From NCBI GenBank assembly GCA_023416695.1, contig JAEZGY010000010.1, positions 1-64,000 on the forward strand: 64,000 nucleotides of DNA, given 5' to 3'. Position numbers and translations under genes: made by a program. The first letter of the stretch is position 1; every line of letters begins with the position of its first letter. Under the pieces are notes generated by a model. The model was given only the letters and a program-made list of their open reading frames with translations. It had not been told where the DNA came from and did not search any database. Source of the stretch: Bacillota bacterium. GTDB lineage: Bacteria; Bacillota; Clostridia; Lachnospirales; Lachnospiraceae. This document shows positions 35,579 through 45,816 of the stretch, one piece after another.

Positions 35579-38500
35579 TTATTTTTTCATAATGGCATTA
35601 AAAGCTTCTATCTGTGCCTGCTCATTGGCCAGACCCTTCTCTTCCATCTGGGCAATTACTTGAAGCATACGACGATAATCATATGGGATAATTCTTTTAA
35701 ACTTAGGTAGATATTCGCTAAAGTTATCAAGAACCATCTTTCCTTTTACCGATCCGGTAACTGCCACATGCTCTTCGATCATTGTTTTAAGCTCTAGGAC
35801 GTCGTATTTTTCGCTAACGGTCTCTACACTTACCAGCTCCTTATTCATCTTCATGTATAAGTCACTGTGCTCATCTAATACATAAGCAACACCACCACTC
35901 ATACCAGCGGCAAAGTTCTTACCAGTCGTTCCAAGAACAACTACCCGACCACCTGTCATATATTCACAACCATGGTCTCCAACGCCTTCAACCACAGCTA
36001 TTGCACCTGAGTTACGTACACAGAAACGTTCTCCCGCAATACCATTGATAAAGACCTTACCACTTGTGGCACCATACAAGGCAACGTTACCAATAATGAT
36101 GTTGTCTTCTGCCTTAAATGCAGCATTCTTTGGAGGATAAACCACAATCTTACCACCAGATAAACCTTTGCCAAGGTAATCGTTACTATCCCCTTGAAGC
36201 TTTAGCGTTAAGCCCTTTGGTATGAAGGCACCAAAGCTCTGTCCACCGCTACCCTTACATTGGATCACGAAGGTATCTTCGTCTAAGGTATCATCAAACT
36301 TCTTAGTAATCTCTGCCCCAAATATTGTTCCAAGAGAACGATCGATGTTTGTAATTTCTACTTCGATGGTCTTCTTCCCACCAGTTGTAAGAGCATTTTT
36401 AAATTTCTTTAAGAAGACTCTTTCATCTATGGTTTTTTCTAGTTCAAAGTTATAGAGATTGTTTGGATCAAAGTGAGTGTCCTTCGTCTCTTGTGCAAAT
36501 GGATTGTTAATGATATTTGATAAATCGATAGAATTCACACGTGGATCAGCGTCACCTACCACTACCTTCTTCTTTAATAACTCTCCACGTCCAACTAATT
36601 CGGATACTGTTTTCACTCCAAGCTTAGCCATGTATTCACGAAGCTCTTCTGCAATAAAACGCATAAAGTTTTCAACATACTCTGGCTTACCCTTAAAGTT
36701 TTTACGAAGCTCAGGATTCTGAGTAGCAACACCAACTGGACAAGTATCTAAGTTACATACTCGCATCATGACACAGCCCATACTTACAAGGGGAGCAGTA
36801 GCAAAACCAAACTCCTCAGCACCAAGGATAGCAGCTATGGCAACATCACGTCCAGTCATAAGCTTTCCGTCTGTCTCTAAACGAACTCTACTACGAAGAC
36901 CATTCATAATCAGTGTTTGATGGGTCTCAGCAAGACCTAACTCCCAAGGAAGACCTGCATTATAGATGGAACTTCTTGGAGCTGCTCCTGTACCACCATC
37001 GTAACCAGAAATCAAGATTACTCCTGCTCCAGCTTTTGCAACACCTGCTGCAACGGTACCAACACCAGCCTCAGATACTAATTTTACAGAAATAGTTGCA
37101 TCCTTATTAGAATTCTTTAAATCATAAATCAACTGAGCCAAATCCTCAATGGAATAAATATCGTGATGAGGTGGTGGAGAAATCAGACTTACACCAGGGG
37201 TAGAATGTCTCGTCTTAGCTACCCAAGGATAAACCTTTTTACCTGGAAGGTGGCCACCTTCTCCCGGTTTTGCTCCTTGCGCCATCTTAATTTGAATTTC
37301 CTTAGCACTTACTAAGTATCTACTTGTAACACCGAAACGACCAGAAGCTACCTGTTTAATGGCAGAGCAACGATCCAAACCGTCTTTACCAATTTTCAAA
37401 CGCTCTAAGGCCTCACCACCTTCTCCACTGTTACTTTTCCCATGTAGTTTATTCATAGCGATAGCCATACATTCATGGGCTTCCTTAGAAATCGAGCCAT
37501 AACTCATAGCGCCTGTCTTAAAGCGTTGTACTATGGATTCCACACTTTCTACTTCATTTATGCTGATTCCTTGTTCTGGATAATTAAAGTCCAGTAGGCC
37601 TCTTAAATTAATTCTGTTTTCTTCTTTATTAATACATTCTGTATACTTCTTGAAAACACTATAATCTCCAGTACGAGTAGCCATTTGTAGTAAATGGATG
37701 GTCTCAGGATTATAAAGATGCTCCTCTTTTCCACTTCTTTCTTTATGACTTCCCACACTATCTAAAGTCAGATTAACCTCAAGGCCAAGGGGATCAAAGG
37801 CTTTAGAATGTAACTTATCTACCTGACGTTCAATATCCTTTAAGCTAATACCACCAATTCTACTTACTGTATCAGTAAAATACTTATCAATAACATCTTT
37901 TCCGATACCGATAGCTTCAAATATTTTCGCGCCTTGGTATGACTGGATTGTACTAATACCCATCTTAGAACCAATCTTAACAATTCCTTTTAAGATGGAT
38001 TTGTTATAGTCATCTACTGCTGCATAATAATCCTTATCTAGCATATTACTATCAATTAACTCTTTAATACTCTCCTGTGCTAAGTATGGGTTAACCGCAC
38101 AAGCTCCGTAGCCCAATAAAGTAGCAAAATGATGTACTTCTCTTGGTTCGGCACTTTCAAGAATCATAGCTACACTAGTTCTCTTCTTTGTTGTAACAAG
38201 ATGCTGTTGAAGAGCTGATACCGCAAGTAAAGAAGGAATCGCCACATGATTTTCATCAACTCCACGATCAGAAAGAATAATAATATTTGCTCCATCCTTA
38301 TAGGCTCTATCTACTTCAATAAAGAGATGGTCAATTGCTCTTGCTAAAGAGGTATTCTTATAATAAATGATAGGAACTACTTCTACTTTAAAACCATCCA
38401 ACTTAGCTTCTTTTATTTTTAACAAATCCGTATTTGTCAAAATAGGATTGTTAATCTTAATAACCTTACAGTTTTCTGGGACTTCCTCTAATAAGTTACC

Positions 38501-40165
38501 ATCTTCTCCAACATACACACTAGTAGAAGTAACGATTTCCTCACGAATTGCATCAATCGGTGGATTGGTTACCTGAGCGAATAACTGTTTAAAGTAATTA
38601 AATAAAGGTTGAAATTGACTAGACAGAATAGGAATTGGACTGTCCGCTCCCATGGCAACAATTGGTTCGCCTCCATGTAACGCCATTGGAAGGATGCCAG
38701 TTTTGATATCCTCATAGCTATAACCAAATGCTTTCTGTAACCTAGCTCGTTCTTCCTTACTATATTCTTTCACCTTTTTGTTCGGAATTTTTAAATCCTT
38801 TAAGTTAATTAGGTTAGAATCTAACCATTCACCATAAGGTCTTCTAGCAGCATAGCCTTCTTTTAAATCATCATCATCAATCACCTTACCAGCTACGGTA
38901 TCAACAAGTAACATCTTACCTGGTCTTAGACGATCCTTCTTAATGATCTGGTCATCTGCTATATCTAATACACCAACCTCGGAGGATAGAATCAACTGGT
39001 CATCCTTTGTGATGTAATAACGAGATGGGCGAAGACCATTACGGTCAAGAACAGCACCCATAATATCACCATCACTAAACAAAATGGAAGCAGGACCATC
39101 CCATGGCTCCATCATAGTGGCATAGTACTGATAGAAATCCCGTTTAGATTTACTAATGCTCTTATTATTTGCCCATGGCTCTGGGATTGTAATCATCATA
39201 GCAAGAGGTAACTCCATACCACTCATCACCAAAAACTCTACTGTGTTGTCTAGCATAGCGGAATCAGAGCCTTCTGTATTTACAACAGGAAGCACCTTAT
39301 GAAGCTCACCCTTAAGCTGCTCAGACTCCATGGTTTCCTCTCTAGCAAGCATCTTATCTGCGTTACCACGAATGGTATTAATTTCTCCATTGTGTACAAT
39401 AAAACGATTTGGATGAGCTCTCTGCCAGCTTGGATTTGTATTGGTACTAAATCTTGAGTGCACGATAGCAATGGCTGACTCGTATTCAGGACTCTGTAAA
39501 TCCTGGAAGAAGGAACGAAGCTGTTGTACCAAAAACATACCTTTATATACAATAGTACGAGAGGATAAGCTCACTACATAAGTATCATCGTTACTTTGTT
39601 CAAAGATTCTTCTAGCAATATAGAGTTTACGATCAAAGTCCAACCCTTTTTTCACGTTCTTTGGCTTCTTAATAAAGCATTGCATAATGCAAGGCATACA
39701 CTCTAAAGCTTTCTGACCAAGAATTTCAGGATAGGTTGGTACTTTTCTCCAACCAAGTATCTCAAGCCCTTCCTTTCCCACAATAATTTCGAACATCTTC
39801 TTAGCTTGATTTCTACATAATTCATCCTGTGGAAAGAAAAACATACCAATACCATATTCTCTTTCCTCACCTAATTGAATATTGTTAGCTAAGGCAGCCT
39901 TCTTAAAAAACTTATGTGAGATTTGTAATAAGATACCTACCCCATCTCCTGTCTTACCCTCGGCATCCTTACCTGCTCTATGCTCTAGATTCTCGACAAT
40001 CTTTAATGCCCCCATTACGGTCTCATGTGTTTTCTTGCCTTTTATATTTACTACGGCACCAATACCACAGTTATCATGTTCAAAACGGGGATCATATAAC
40101 CCAACTTGTGTCCGTTTACTCTCTTCTGTAAAAAGACTTTGTTTCTTTACCGAATTTTTTTGCAT
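35579..40165 (-). CDS. gltB: Glutamate synthase large subunit
   Basis: A 1528-residue alpha subunit of full length. An N-terminal propeptide of about 32 residues precedes the Ntn cysteine (DNCGIGAVV). The class-II amidotransferase domain has HSRFSTNT and HNGEINTIRGN. The FMN domain (about 850-1200) has KPGEGGHLPGKKV and SGYDGGTGAAP; the [3Fe-4S] cysteines are in CVMMRVCNLDTCPVG. The C-terminal beta-helix has repeats such as GNVALYGATSG. With GlnA it forms the GS-GOGAT ammonia assimilation route. AGAGGCGG precedes the ATG. Its leader carries a strong terminator between promoter and gene. Confidence 0.97.
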   Translation of the reverse strand: MQKNSVKKQSLFTEESKRTQVGLYDPRFEHDNCGIGAVVNIKGKKTHETVMGALKIVENLEHRAGKDAEGKTGDGVGILLQISHKFFKKAALANNIQLGEEREYGIGMFFFPQDELCRNQAKKMFEIIVGKEGLEILGWRKVPTYPEILGQKALECMPCIMQCFIKKPKNVKKGLDFDRKLYIARRIFEQSNDDTYVVSLSSRTIVYKGMFLVQQLRSFFQDLQSPEYESAIAIVHSRFSTNTNPSWQRAHPNRFIVHNGEINTIRGNADKMLAREETMESEQLKGELHKVLPVVNTEGSDSAMLDNTVEFLVMSGMELPLAMMITIPEPWANNKSISKSKRDFYQYYATMMEPWDGPASILFSDGDIMGAVLDRNGLRPSRYYITKDDQLILSSEVGVLDIADDQIIKKDRLRPGKMLLVDTVAGKVIDDDDLKEGYAARRPYGEWLDSNLINLKDLKIPNKKVKEYSKEERARLQKAFGYSYEDIKTGILPMALHGGEPIVAMGADSPIPILSSQFQPLFNYFKQLFAQVTNPPIDAIREEIVTSTSVYVGEDGNLLEEVPENCKVIKINNPILTNTDLLKIKEAKLDGFKVEVVPIIYYKNTSLARAIDHLFIEVDRAYKDGANIIILSDRGVDENHVAIPSLLAVSALQQHLVTTKKRTSVAMILESAEPREVHHFATLLGYGACAVNPYLAQESIKELIDSNMLDKDYYAAVDDYNKSILKGIVKIGSKMGISTIQSYQGAKIFEAIGIGKDVIDKYFTDTVSRIGGISLKDIERQVDKLHSKAFDPLGLEVNLTLDSVGSHKERSGKEEHLYNPETIHLLQMATRTGDYSVFKKYTECINKEENRINLRGLLDFNYPEQGISINEVESVESIVQRFKTGAMSYGSISKEAHECMAIAMNKLHGKSNSGEGGEALERLKIGKDGLDRCSAIKQVASGRFGVTSRYLVSAKEIQIKMAQGAKPGEGGHLPGKKVYPWVAKTRHSTPGVSLISPPPHHDIYSIEDLAQLIYDLKNSNKDATISVKLVSEAGVGTVAAGVAKAGAGVILISGYDGGTGAAPRSSIYNAGLPWELGLAETHQTLIMNGLRSRVRLETDGKLMTGRDVAIAAILGAEEFGFATAPLVSMGCVMMRVCNLDTCPVGVATQNPELRKNFKGKPEYVENFMRFIAEELREYMAKLGVKTVSELVGRGELLKKKVVVGDADPRVNSIDLSNIINNPFAQETKDTHFDPNNLYNFELEKTIDERVFLKKFKNALTTGGKKTIEVEITNIDRSLGTIFGAEITKKFDDTLDEDTFVIQCKGSGGQSFGAFIPKGLTLKLQGDSNDYLGKGLSGGKIVVYPPKNAAFKAEDNIIIGNVALYGATSGKVFINGIAGERFCVRNSGAIAVVEGVGDHGCEYMTGGRVVVLGTTGKNFAAGMSGGVAYVLDEHSDLYMKMNKELVSVETVSEKYDVLELKTMIEEHVAVTGSVKGKMVLDNFSEYLPKFKRIIPYDYRRMLQVIAQMEEKGLANEQAQIEAFNAIMKK

Positions 40166-40201
40166 GTTACCGCCTCTTTTCTCTTTAATCTTGTTTTAGG
40201 G

Positions 40202-40246
40202 AAAAAAAAAGTATTCTAGAGGTCACCCTCTAGAACACCCTTGTTC
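40202..40246 (-). promoter_or_regulatory. Attenuator in the gltB leader with ANTAR-type hexaloop
   Basis: On the minus strand GTGTTCTAGAGG (40227-40238) pairs with CCTCTAGAATAC (40211-40222) over loop GTGA and is followed by nine U (40202-40210). The upstream gene is divergent, so this terminator can only act on the gltB transcript. Just before it, GAAC[AAGGGT]GTTC (40233-40246) forms a hairpin with a six-base loop that has A at position 1 and G at position 4, the ANTAR target signature. This hairpin shares GTTC with the terminator, so the two exclude each other. An ANTAR protein is encoded at 54805. Confidence 0.7.
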
Positions 40247-40255
40247 TTAAGTGGT

Positions 40256-40284
40256 ATTATAGAGTACCTAGTTAAGAAAATCAA
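40256..40284 (-). promoter_or_regulatory. Promoter of gltBD
   Basis: Minus strand TTGATT (40279-40284), 17-nt spacer, TATAAT (40256-40261). The start would be near 40249, a few nucleotides before the hexaloop hairpin. Confidence 0.7.
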
Positions 40285-40439
40285 CATTTTTTTACTCTTT
40301 AATTTACAAAATTAATATAATTATACTAAAATCATATCAAAATTAATTAAATAAGGCAATGAGTAATACATATCCTTATATGGATATCATTATCTGTCGA
40401 TAAATTAAGTGTAAGACTATTTAGAAAGGAGTACGACCG

Positions 40440-42254
40440 ATGGAATTTGTGCAAAAGCCTGGGAATCCACTTATAAGCTCCAATACTGGGACACCCCCAA
40501 GACCTACCTTACAAAAGACAGTAATGACCGAAGATCAAATATCCTTAGAGCAAAACCAAATCATTCGAGGACTGGTTACTGACCTTAGACCTGGAGAAAT
40601 CTCTATTCGCCTAGCAAATAAGCAAGCAGTAATGGCTCATTTAGAAGGCAACAATGAAGTATCCATTGGAGATGTTGCCTCTTTTAAAATAGTAGAAAAT
40701 AAGAACGGAGAGATTACTCTTTTAAAGCTAAACTCCTCTGTTACTCCTGAAGAAGTTACTATATTTAAAGCCTTGGAGGAAGCCAATCTGCCTGCTAGCC
40801 CGATGAATATGGAGATTGTGAAAGAACTCTTATATCACAAACTTCCCATTAATAAAGAAAGTATTAATATGATACTAAAACAAAGCGCACAGTTTAAAGA
40901 TGCTAAGGTAAGTACTCTTGTTTTCATGATAAAAAATGGTTTACCTATGGAGGAAGGATTTATAAAGAATTTTGAACAGTATCGTAACTTTGACTATCGA
41001 TTATTAGATAACATAGAAAATGCTAAGGACGGCTTTCTCTCATTTATAAGCCAAGCCTCTACATATGAAACAGAAGGTAGTTTTTTACGCTTTGCATTGA
41101 GTCTTATGGAGTTTCTTGGGATACAGAGCACTGCAGTGGATGTAGTTACAGATACCCAGGATTTTTCCTCTATCCATACCAATACACCTAAGGATGCCCC
41201 CTTACAATTCAATGGAAAAGAACAATCTCAGCTATTACAGCTATTCTCTTCCTATGACTTGCCTGCGGAATTTATCCAGTCCATTGAAAACAATACAGTT
41301 AATCTCAGAGAGTTGGTTCACCATATTAGAGAAGCAATAACCACAGCGGTGGCTAGTTCCCCAAAAGAAGTTGAATCCTTTAAGACACCATTAATACTAA
41401 ATATTATGGAGCAGTATGGAAATCTACAGCAGTCAAATGATGAAATTGCATCTTTCTTAACAACAAATCAAAGACTACTGATTCTTGATACCATTCAAGA
41501 TTTTCCTCTGAGTATTTCCGATGCTGCAGCAATTGCCAATGGAGAAATAAGTAGTACGGAACTATTATCTCTAGTATCGAGGTTTGTCACACCTGAATAT
41601 GCAACGAGTTTACGAAAGCTGTTTGCCTCAGAACCATTTCAAAAGCTCTTGTCACACCAGATAATCGCTGACCTATGCCTTACACCTGAAAGCTTAAAGG
41701 AAAAAAACGTAGTTGACAAATATTACTTAGATATCTTAGAAAAAATAGATAGAATGAAAGCCCTAACCACCTCAGATAGTATGACTACAAACCCCACCAG
41801 TTTTCTTGAAAAGGTAGAGAACGTGAAGACAAATTTTGACTATATGAAAACCTTTAACCAGCTCTTTACATATGTACAGCTTCCAGTAAAGCTATCCAGT
41901 CAGATTACCCATGGGGATCTTTATGTATACACTAATAAAGAAAAGTTAAAGACCGGTACAGATCAAGTCTCTGTATTACTACATCTGGACATGGATAATC
42001 TAGGTCCTCTAGACATTCATTTATCTCTAAAGAGTTCTTCCATTCAGAGTAAATTCTATGTTAAGGAGAAGGAGGTAAAAGCTCTCCTAATGAAGCATGA
42101 AGATGAATTAAGAACCTCTTTATCCAAAATAGGATACCAGCTAACGATGGAAATCTATCAGCAGACAAAAGACGTGGATATACTAAAGGATTTGACAGAG
42201 ACTACTACCCCAACTACGGTAATCAAGCGATATTCCTTCGACATACGAGCTTGA
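40440..42254 (+). CDS. FliK-like (hook-length control C-terminal domain) protein
   Basis: A 604-residue cytoplasmic-looking protein. The last 140 residues resemble the C-terminal domain of flagellar hook-length control protein FliK: LGPLDIHLSLKSSSIQSKFY, then EVKALLMKHEDELRTSLSKI, which fits the LGxLxVxL ... LRxxLxxxG pattern. The long N-terminal part is helical and polar, without a motif I recognise; near the start a beta segment LVTDLRPGEISIRLANKQAV looks like a small barrel. No flagellar genes are nearby, so it may be a relative with another task. AGAAAGGAG precedes the ATG. The small membrane protein gene follows. Confidence 0.65.
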   Translation: MEFVQKPGNPLISSNTGTPPRPTLQKTVMTEDQISLEQNQIIRGLVTDLRPGEISIRLANKQAVMAHLEGNNEVSIGDVASFKIVENKNGEITLLKLNSSVTPEEVTIFKALEEANLPASPMNMEIVKELLYHKLPINKESINMILKQSAQFKDAKVSTLVFMIKNGLPMEEGFIKNFEQYRNFDYRLLDNIENAKDGFLSFISQASTYETEGSFLRFALSLMEFLGIQSTAVDVVTDTQDFSSIHTNTPKDAPLQFNGKEQSQLLQLFSSYDLPAEFIQSIENNTVNLRELVHHIREAITTAVASSPKEVESFKTPLILNIMEQYGNLQQSNDEIASFLTTNQRLLILDTIQDFPLSISDAAAIANGEISSTELLSLVSRFVTPEYATSLRKLFASEPFQKLLSHQIIADLCLTPESLKEKNVVDKYYLDILEKIDRMKALTTSDSMTTNPTSFLEKVENVKTNFDYMKTFNQLFTYVQLPVKLSSQITHGDLYVYTNKEKLKTGTDQVSVLLHLDMDNLGPLDIHLSLKSSSIQSKFYVKEKEVKALLMKHEDELRTSLSKIGYQLTMEIYQQTKDVDILKDLTETTTPTTVIKRYSFDIRA

Positions 42255-42321
42255 TTTATTGATAATAGTACAGGTTGGTAGTATACTTATCTTAACTTAC
42301 ATATATTTACAGGAGGTAACT

Positions 42322-42567
42322 ATGCACCTGGCCATTATATTTCCTTTTGGTATTACGGTTTATATACTTTGCATACTATTACAAGTGATTCTTGGAGCAA
42401 GAAAGGGTTATATGGGAGCAGCCATTATAGTAGGACTTTACCTTATTGGGGGACTAGCCTTCTGTCTGGCATCTAGAACCTTAAACGATTTTTTCTATAC
42501 TATAATTTTTGCACTTATTCAATGTATTATATTTATCACTAGTCGCATTATATTTAAAGCAGAGTAA
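42322..42567 (+). CDS. Small three-helix membrane protein, unknown
   Basis: An 81-residue, very hydrophobic protein with three predicted membrane segments and a lysine- and glutamate-ended tail. AGGAGG lies 6 nt before the ATG at 42322; a longer reading from a TTG at 42259 has no site. It starts 67 nt after the FliK-like gene and ends in a terminator, so it is probably co-transcribed with it. No family recognised. Confidence 0.65.
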   Translation: MHLAIIFPFGITVYILCILLQVILGARKGYMGAAIIVGLYLIGGLAFCLASRTLNDFFYTIIFALIQCIIFITSRIIFKAE

Positions 42568-42590
42568 TTTAATGTTACTCTGCTTTAAAC
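42557..42590 (+). terminator. Terminator after the small membrane protein
   Basis: AAAGCAGAGTAA pairs with TTACTCTGCTTT over loop TTTAATG. The 5' arm overlaps the last codons. It also faces the convergent SDR gene. Confidence 0.8.
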
Positions 42591-42598
42591 ACCTCTTG

Positions 42599-43315
42599 CT
42601 ATGATTTATATTTCCATCCAAAATCATTGTGATAGATCATTTGTTTTGTCATCCCACCATCGATACAGATATCTTCTCCTGTTATAAATCCTGCCTTCTC
42701 TGAGCAAAGAAACAATACCATGTTTGCTATATCTTCTGCTTTCCCTACTCTATGAACAAAGTGCTGTTTTAAATCTGCCTCTGTTAGCTCATTATTTTGT
42801 GTATCAATCCAGCCTGGAGATATAGAATTTACTCGCACACAACCAGCTAAGCTTGCTGCAAGGGAATGTGTAAGGGCTGCTATTCCTCCTTTAGCCGCTG
42901 AGTAGCTCTCAGACTGTGGTTGACTCATTCTGTCACGACTGGAGGAGATATTAATAATCACTGCATTTTTAGTAAAAAAGTCTTTAAAGAGCTTTGTCAA
43001 CATAAAGGGAGCGGTTACCCCAACACGTAGTGCATAGTTAAACTCTCCATAGGTACACTCATCAATTCCCTTAAAAATAGGCAATGCATTGTTAATCAGA
43101 TAATCTACTTTACCATACTCCGATATTACCTTGTTGGCGAATGCTATCAACACCTCTTCTTCAGCCAAATCTCCGATAAAATATGGGTTCTCAAGCACAT
43201 CAATCACACAAACAATTGCCCCTTGTTTTTCAAATTCCTGACTTATACATTTACCAATGCCCTTAGCTCCCCCTGTCACTACAACCACTTTATTTTTAAA
43301 ATTATATTCTGTCAT
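42599..43315 (-). CDS. Short-chain dehydrogenase/reductase
   Basis: A 238-residue classical SDR. The cofactor loop is VTGGAKGIGK (about residue 12), the structural motif is YLINNA, catalytic residues are Ser in INISSSRDR and YSAAK. The C-terminal CSEKAGFITGEDICIDGGMT is typical of 3-oxoacyl reductase-like SDRs. The substrate cannot be told. It stands alone between convergent and divergent neighbours. Confidence 0.88.
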   Translation of the reverse strand: MTEYNFKNKVVVVTGGAKGIGKCISQEFEKQGAIVCVIDVLENPYFIGDLAEEEVLIAFANKVISEYGKVDYLINNALPIFKGIDECTYGEFNYALRVGVTAPFMLTKLFKDFFTKNAVIINISSSRDRMSQPQSESYSAAKGGIAALTHSLAASLAGCVRVNSISPGWIDTQNNELTEADLKQHFVHRVGKAEDIANMVLFLCSEKAGFITGEDICIDGGMTKQMIYHNDFGWKYKS

Positions 43316-43531
43316 TGCTTGTCACGACCTTTCCTACAAAATGCAAAAGATATGTCTATCTTTAATATACCGTAACCCTAATGTAAAATCAATCTGAGCC
43401 TTCTTAAGATAATGTATAGTAGATGTCTATTGTTACCAATTTATAGTTCTTGGGATTGTCCATTTTTCCTCTATATAAAAGCTCACAGATTCGATATAAT
43501 AAAGCTATTGAGATTAACTTAGGAGGACATT

Positions 43532-45748
43532 ATGCTAGAGCAAGAACTAAAACAGTTACTACAAGAACTGTCACTAGAAGAAAAAATCGGTCAGTTGTTA
43601 CAGTTAGATGGAAACTATATATGTGATGATATTTCCTTAGAAACAGGCCCAACTTCTGCATTAGGATTTAATAGCAAGAATAAGCAATTATGTGGTTCCG
43701 TAATTAACATACATGGAGCTAAGCGTGTAAAAGAAGTACAAGAAGCATACATAAAGAATCACCCTCATCACATACCCATGCTGTTTATGTTAGACGTCAT
43801 CAATGGCTATCGTACTGTATTTCCAATCCCACTTGCCCAGGGTTGCACCTTCTCTCCTACCACTGTGCAATTAGCAGCTTCCATTACTGCAGCAGAAACG
43901 TCTACTGATGGGGTTCATGTAACCTTCTCCCCTATGTCAGATTTGGTAAATGACAGTCGTTGGGGGCGTGTTATGGAGTCTACGGGAGAAGATCCATATT
44001 TGAATTCTCTTATGTCTGCCGCGATGATTAAAGGCTATCAGGGAGACCATTTAGAAGAAAGAAAACTGGCAGCTTGTACGAAGCATTTTGCTGCTTATGG
44101 TAGTCCAATTGGTGGACGTGAATACAATACAGTAGAATTAAGTGAACGTTCTCTATTCGAAGACTATATGCCTGCTTATAAGGCATCTATCGATGCTGGT
44201 TGCAAATTGATGATGACCTCTTTTAACACCTTAGACCGCATTCCATGTACCGCAAATAGGCACCTTCTTAAAGATATCTTACGAGAGAAGTTCTCCTTTA
44301 ATGGAGTGATTATCTCTGACTATGATTCTGTTGCCGAACTCGTTCCTCATACAATAGCAGCAAATAAAAAAGAGGCTGCCAGTCTCGCTTTTAACGCTGG
44401 TGTAGATATTGAAATGTGTAGCACTTGCTATGTGGAAAACCTGCAATCTCTCATAGAAGATCCTACACAAACCTCTATCACAGAGGAGAAGCTTAATGAA
44501 GCCGTTCTTCGTATCCTGACCTTAAAGAATGAGCTAGGCTTATTTGAAAATCCATATAAAGATGCAGATGAACTACTACATGATAGCATCACCCTATGTC
44601 AGGAACACCGTGAGGTAGCTTTTCATGCCTGTGTCCAAAGTTTTGTTCTATTAAAAAATGAAGCAGACACTCTACCTTTATCCACTAACAATTCTGTTGC
44701 GTTTATAGGACCTTATGTAGATAACACAGCCATTCATGGTGCATGGTCCCATCAAGCAACAGAATCTGATGCAGTTACCATAAAAGAAGGGGTTAAAAAA
44801 TATCAACCATCTGCTTTCTACGCAAATGGATGTTCCTTACTTAAAGAAGGAGCTGAAATCTATGAGTTTGGGACTGGAATATATGCTAGCGATTATATCC
44901 CTGGCAAAACGGAACAAGAATGCCAACGTGCCATTGAACTTGCCAAGGAAGTAGAGACCGTAGTTCTATGCCTTGGGGAACATCGCTTACAGACTGGAGA
45001 AGGTGGAAGTAGTGTAAACTCTACTATTCCTCCTCACCAAGTGGAATTTTTAAAAAAGGTTCATGCCGTAAACCCAAATATTGTTCTTGTCCTATTTAGT
45101 GGTAGACCCCTCATTCTTACTGAAATTGAGCCTCTATGTAAGTCCATTTTATGTGTTTGGTTCCCAGGAACAGAGGGGGGTAATGCCATTGCCTCTGTAC
45201 TTTATGGTGAGAGTGAACCAAGAGGAAGACTCGCCATGACTTTTCCAAGACATGTTGGGCAATTACCTATGAGTTACCGAGAATTAAGTACTGGCCGTCC
45301 ACTATTGGATCCATCTGTAAAAAGTCGATTTATCTCTCGGTACCAAGATTGCCTTAATACTCCTCTATATCCATTCGGTTTTGGTTTGGGCTATACTAGT
45401 TTTGTCTTATCTAGTGTTACACTAGATAAGACTGTACTTAAGAAAGAGGAAAGCTTACAGGCAAGTGTTACTGTCACTAACATAGGAGAAAGAGCTGGAA
45501 AACAGATTGTTCAACTGTATCTAGCGGATCCAGTTGCAAGTGTATGTCGCCCTGTCAGAGAATTAAAAGGCTTTAAAGAAGTAGAACTAAAGCCAAATCA
45601 TTCAGAGACAGTATCTTTTACAATTACAGAACCAATGTTGCGTTTCTACGGAATAGATATGAAATATCAAAGTGAACCCGGAGATATTAAGGTATACATC
45701 GGCTTTGATTCCACTACAGAAAATGTAGCTACATTTAGATATGAATAG
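43532..45748 (+). CDS. GH3 beta-glucosidase-type glycoside hydrolase
   Basis: A 738-residue GH3 enzyme of BglX type with the usual three parts: the N-terminal TIM barrel (about 1-330) with nucleophile aspartate in GVIISDYDSV, an alpha/beta domain (about 360-590) with CLGEHRLQTGEGGSS, and a C-terminal fibronectin III-like domain (about 640-738). KHFAAYG and the barrel segment GRVMESTGEDPYL are family landmarks. No signal peptide, so it would act on imported oligosaccharides. It converges on a GH51 gene, and a shared terminator lies between. GGAGG precedes the ATG. Confidence 0.92.
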   Translation: MLEQELKQLLQELSLEEKIGQLLQLDGNYICDDISLETGPTSALGFNSKNKQLCGSVINIHGAKRVKEVQEAYIKNHPHHIPMLFMLDVINGYRTVFPIPLAQGCTFSPTTVQLAASITAAETSTDGVHVTFSPMSDLVNDSRWGRVMESTGEDPYLNSLMSAAMIKGYQGDHLEERKLAACTKHFAAYGSPIGGREYNTVELSERSLFEDYMPAYKASIDAGCKLMMTSFNTLDRIPCTANRHLLKDILREKFSFNGVIISDYDSVAELVPHTIAANKKEAASLAFNAGVDIEMCSTCYVENLQSLIEDPTQTSITEEKLNEAVLRILTLKNELGLFENPYKDADELLHDSITLCQEHREVAFHACVQSFVLLKNEADTLPLSTNNSVAFIGPYVDNTAIHGAWSHQATESDAVTIKEGVKKYQPSAFYANGCSLLKEGAEIYEFGTGIYASDYIPGKTEQECQRAIELAKEVETVVLCLGEHRLQTGEGGSSVNSTIPPHQVEFLKKVHAVNPNIVLVLFSGRPLILTEIEPLCKSILCVWFPGTEGGNAIASVLYGESEPRGRLAMTFPRHVGQLPMSYRELSTGRPLLDPSVKSRFISRYQDCLNTPLYPFGFGLGYTSFVLSSVTLDKTVLKKEESLQASVTVTNIGERAGKQIVQLYLADPVASVCRPVRELKGFKEVELKPNHSETVSFTITEPMLRFYGIDMKYQSEPGDIKVYIGFDSTTENVATFRYE

Positions 45749-45756
45749 AGCATAAC

Positions 45757-45801
45757 CTAAAATACTCTTAGTCTTACATATTAAACAGACTAAGAGTATT
45801 T
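45757..45801. terminator. Bidirectional terminator between GH3 and GH51 genes
   Basis: AAAATACTCTTAGTCT pairs with AGACTAAGAGTATTTT, loop of 12 nt, with A and T runs on either side. Confidence 0.9.
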
Positions 45802-45816
45802 TTATATTAAGGTATA

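Noticed and set aside
36913..37095. Plus-strand frame opposite gltB, leucine- and glutamine-rich
   Set aside because: Low-complexity shadow of the conserved FMN domain of gltB.
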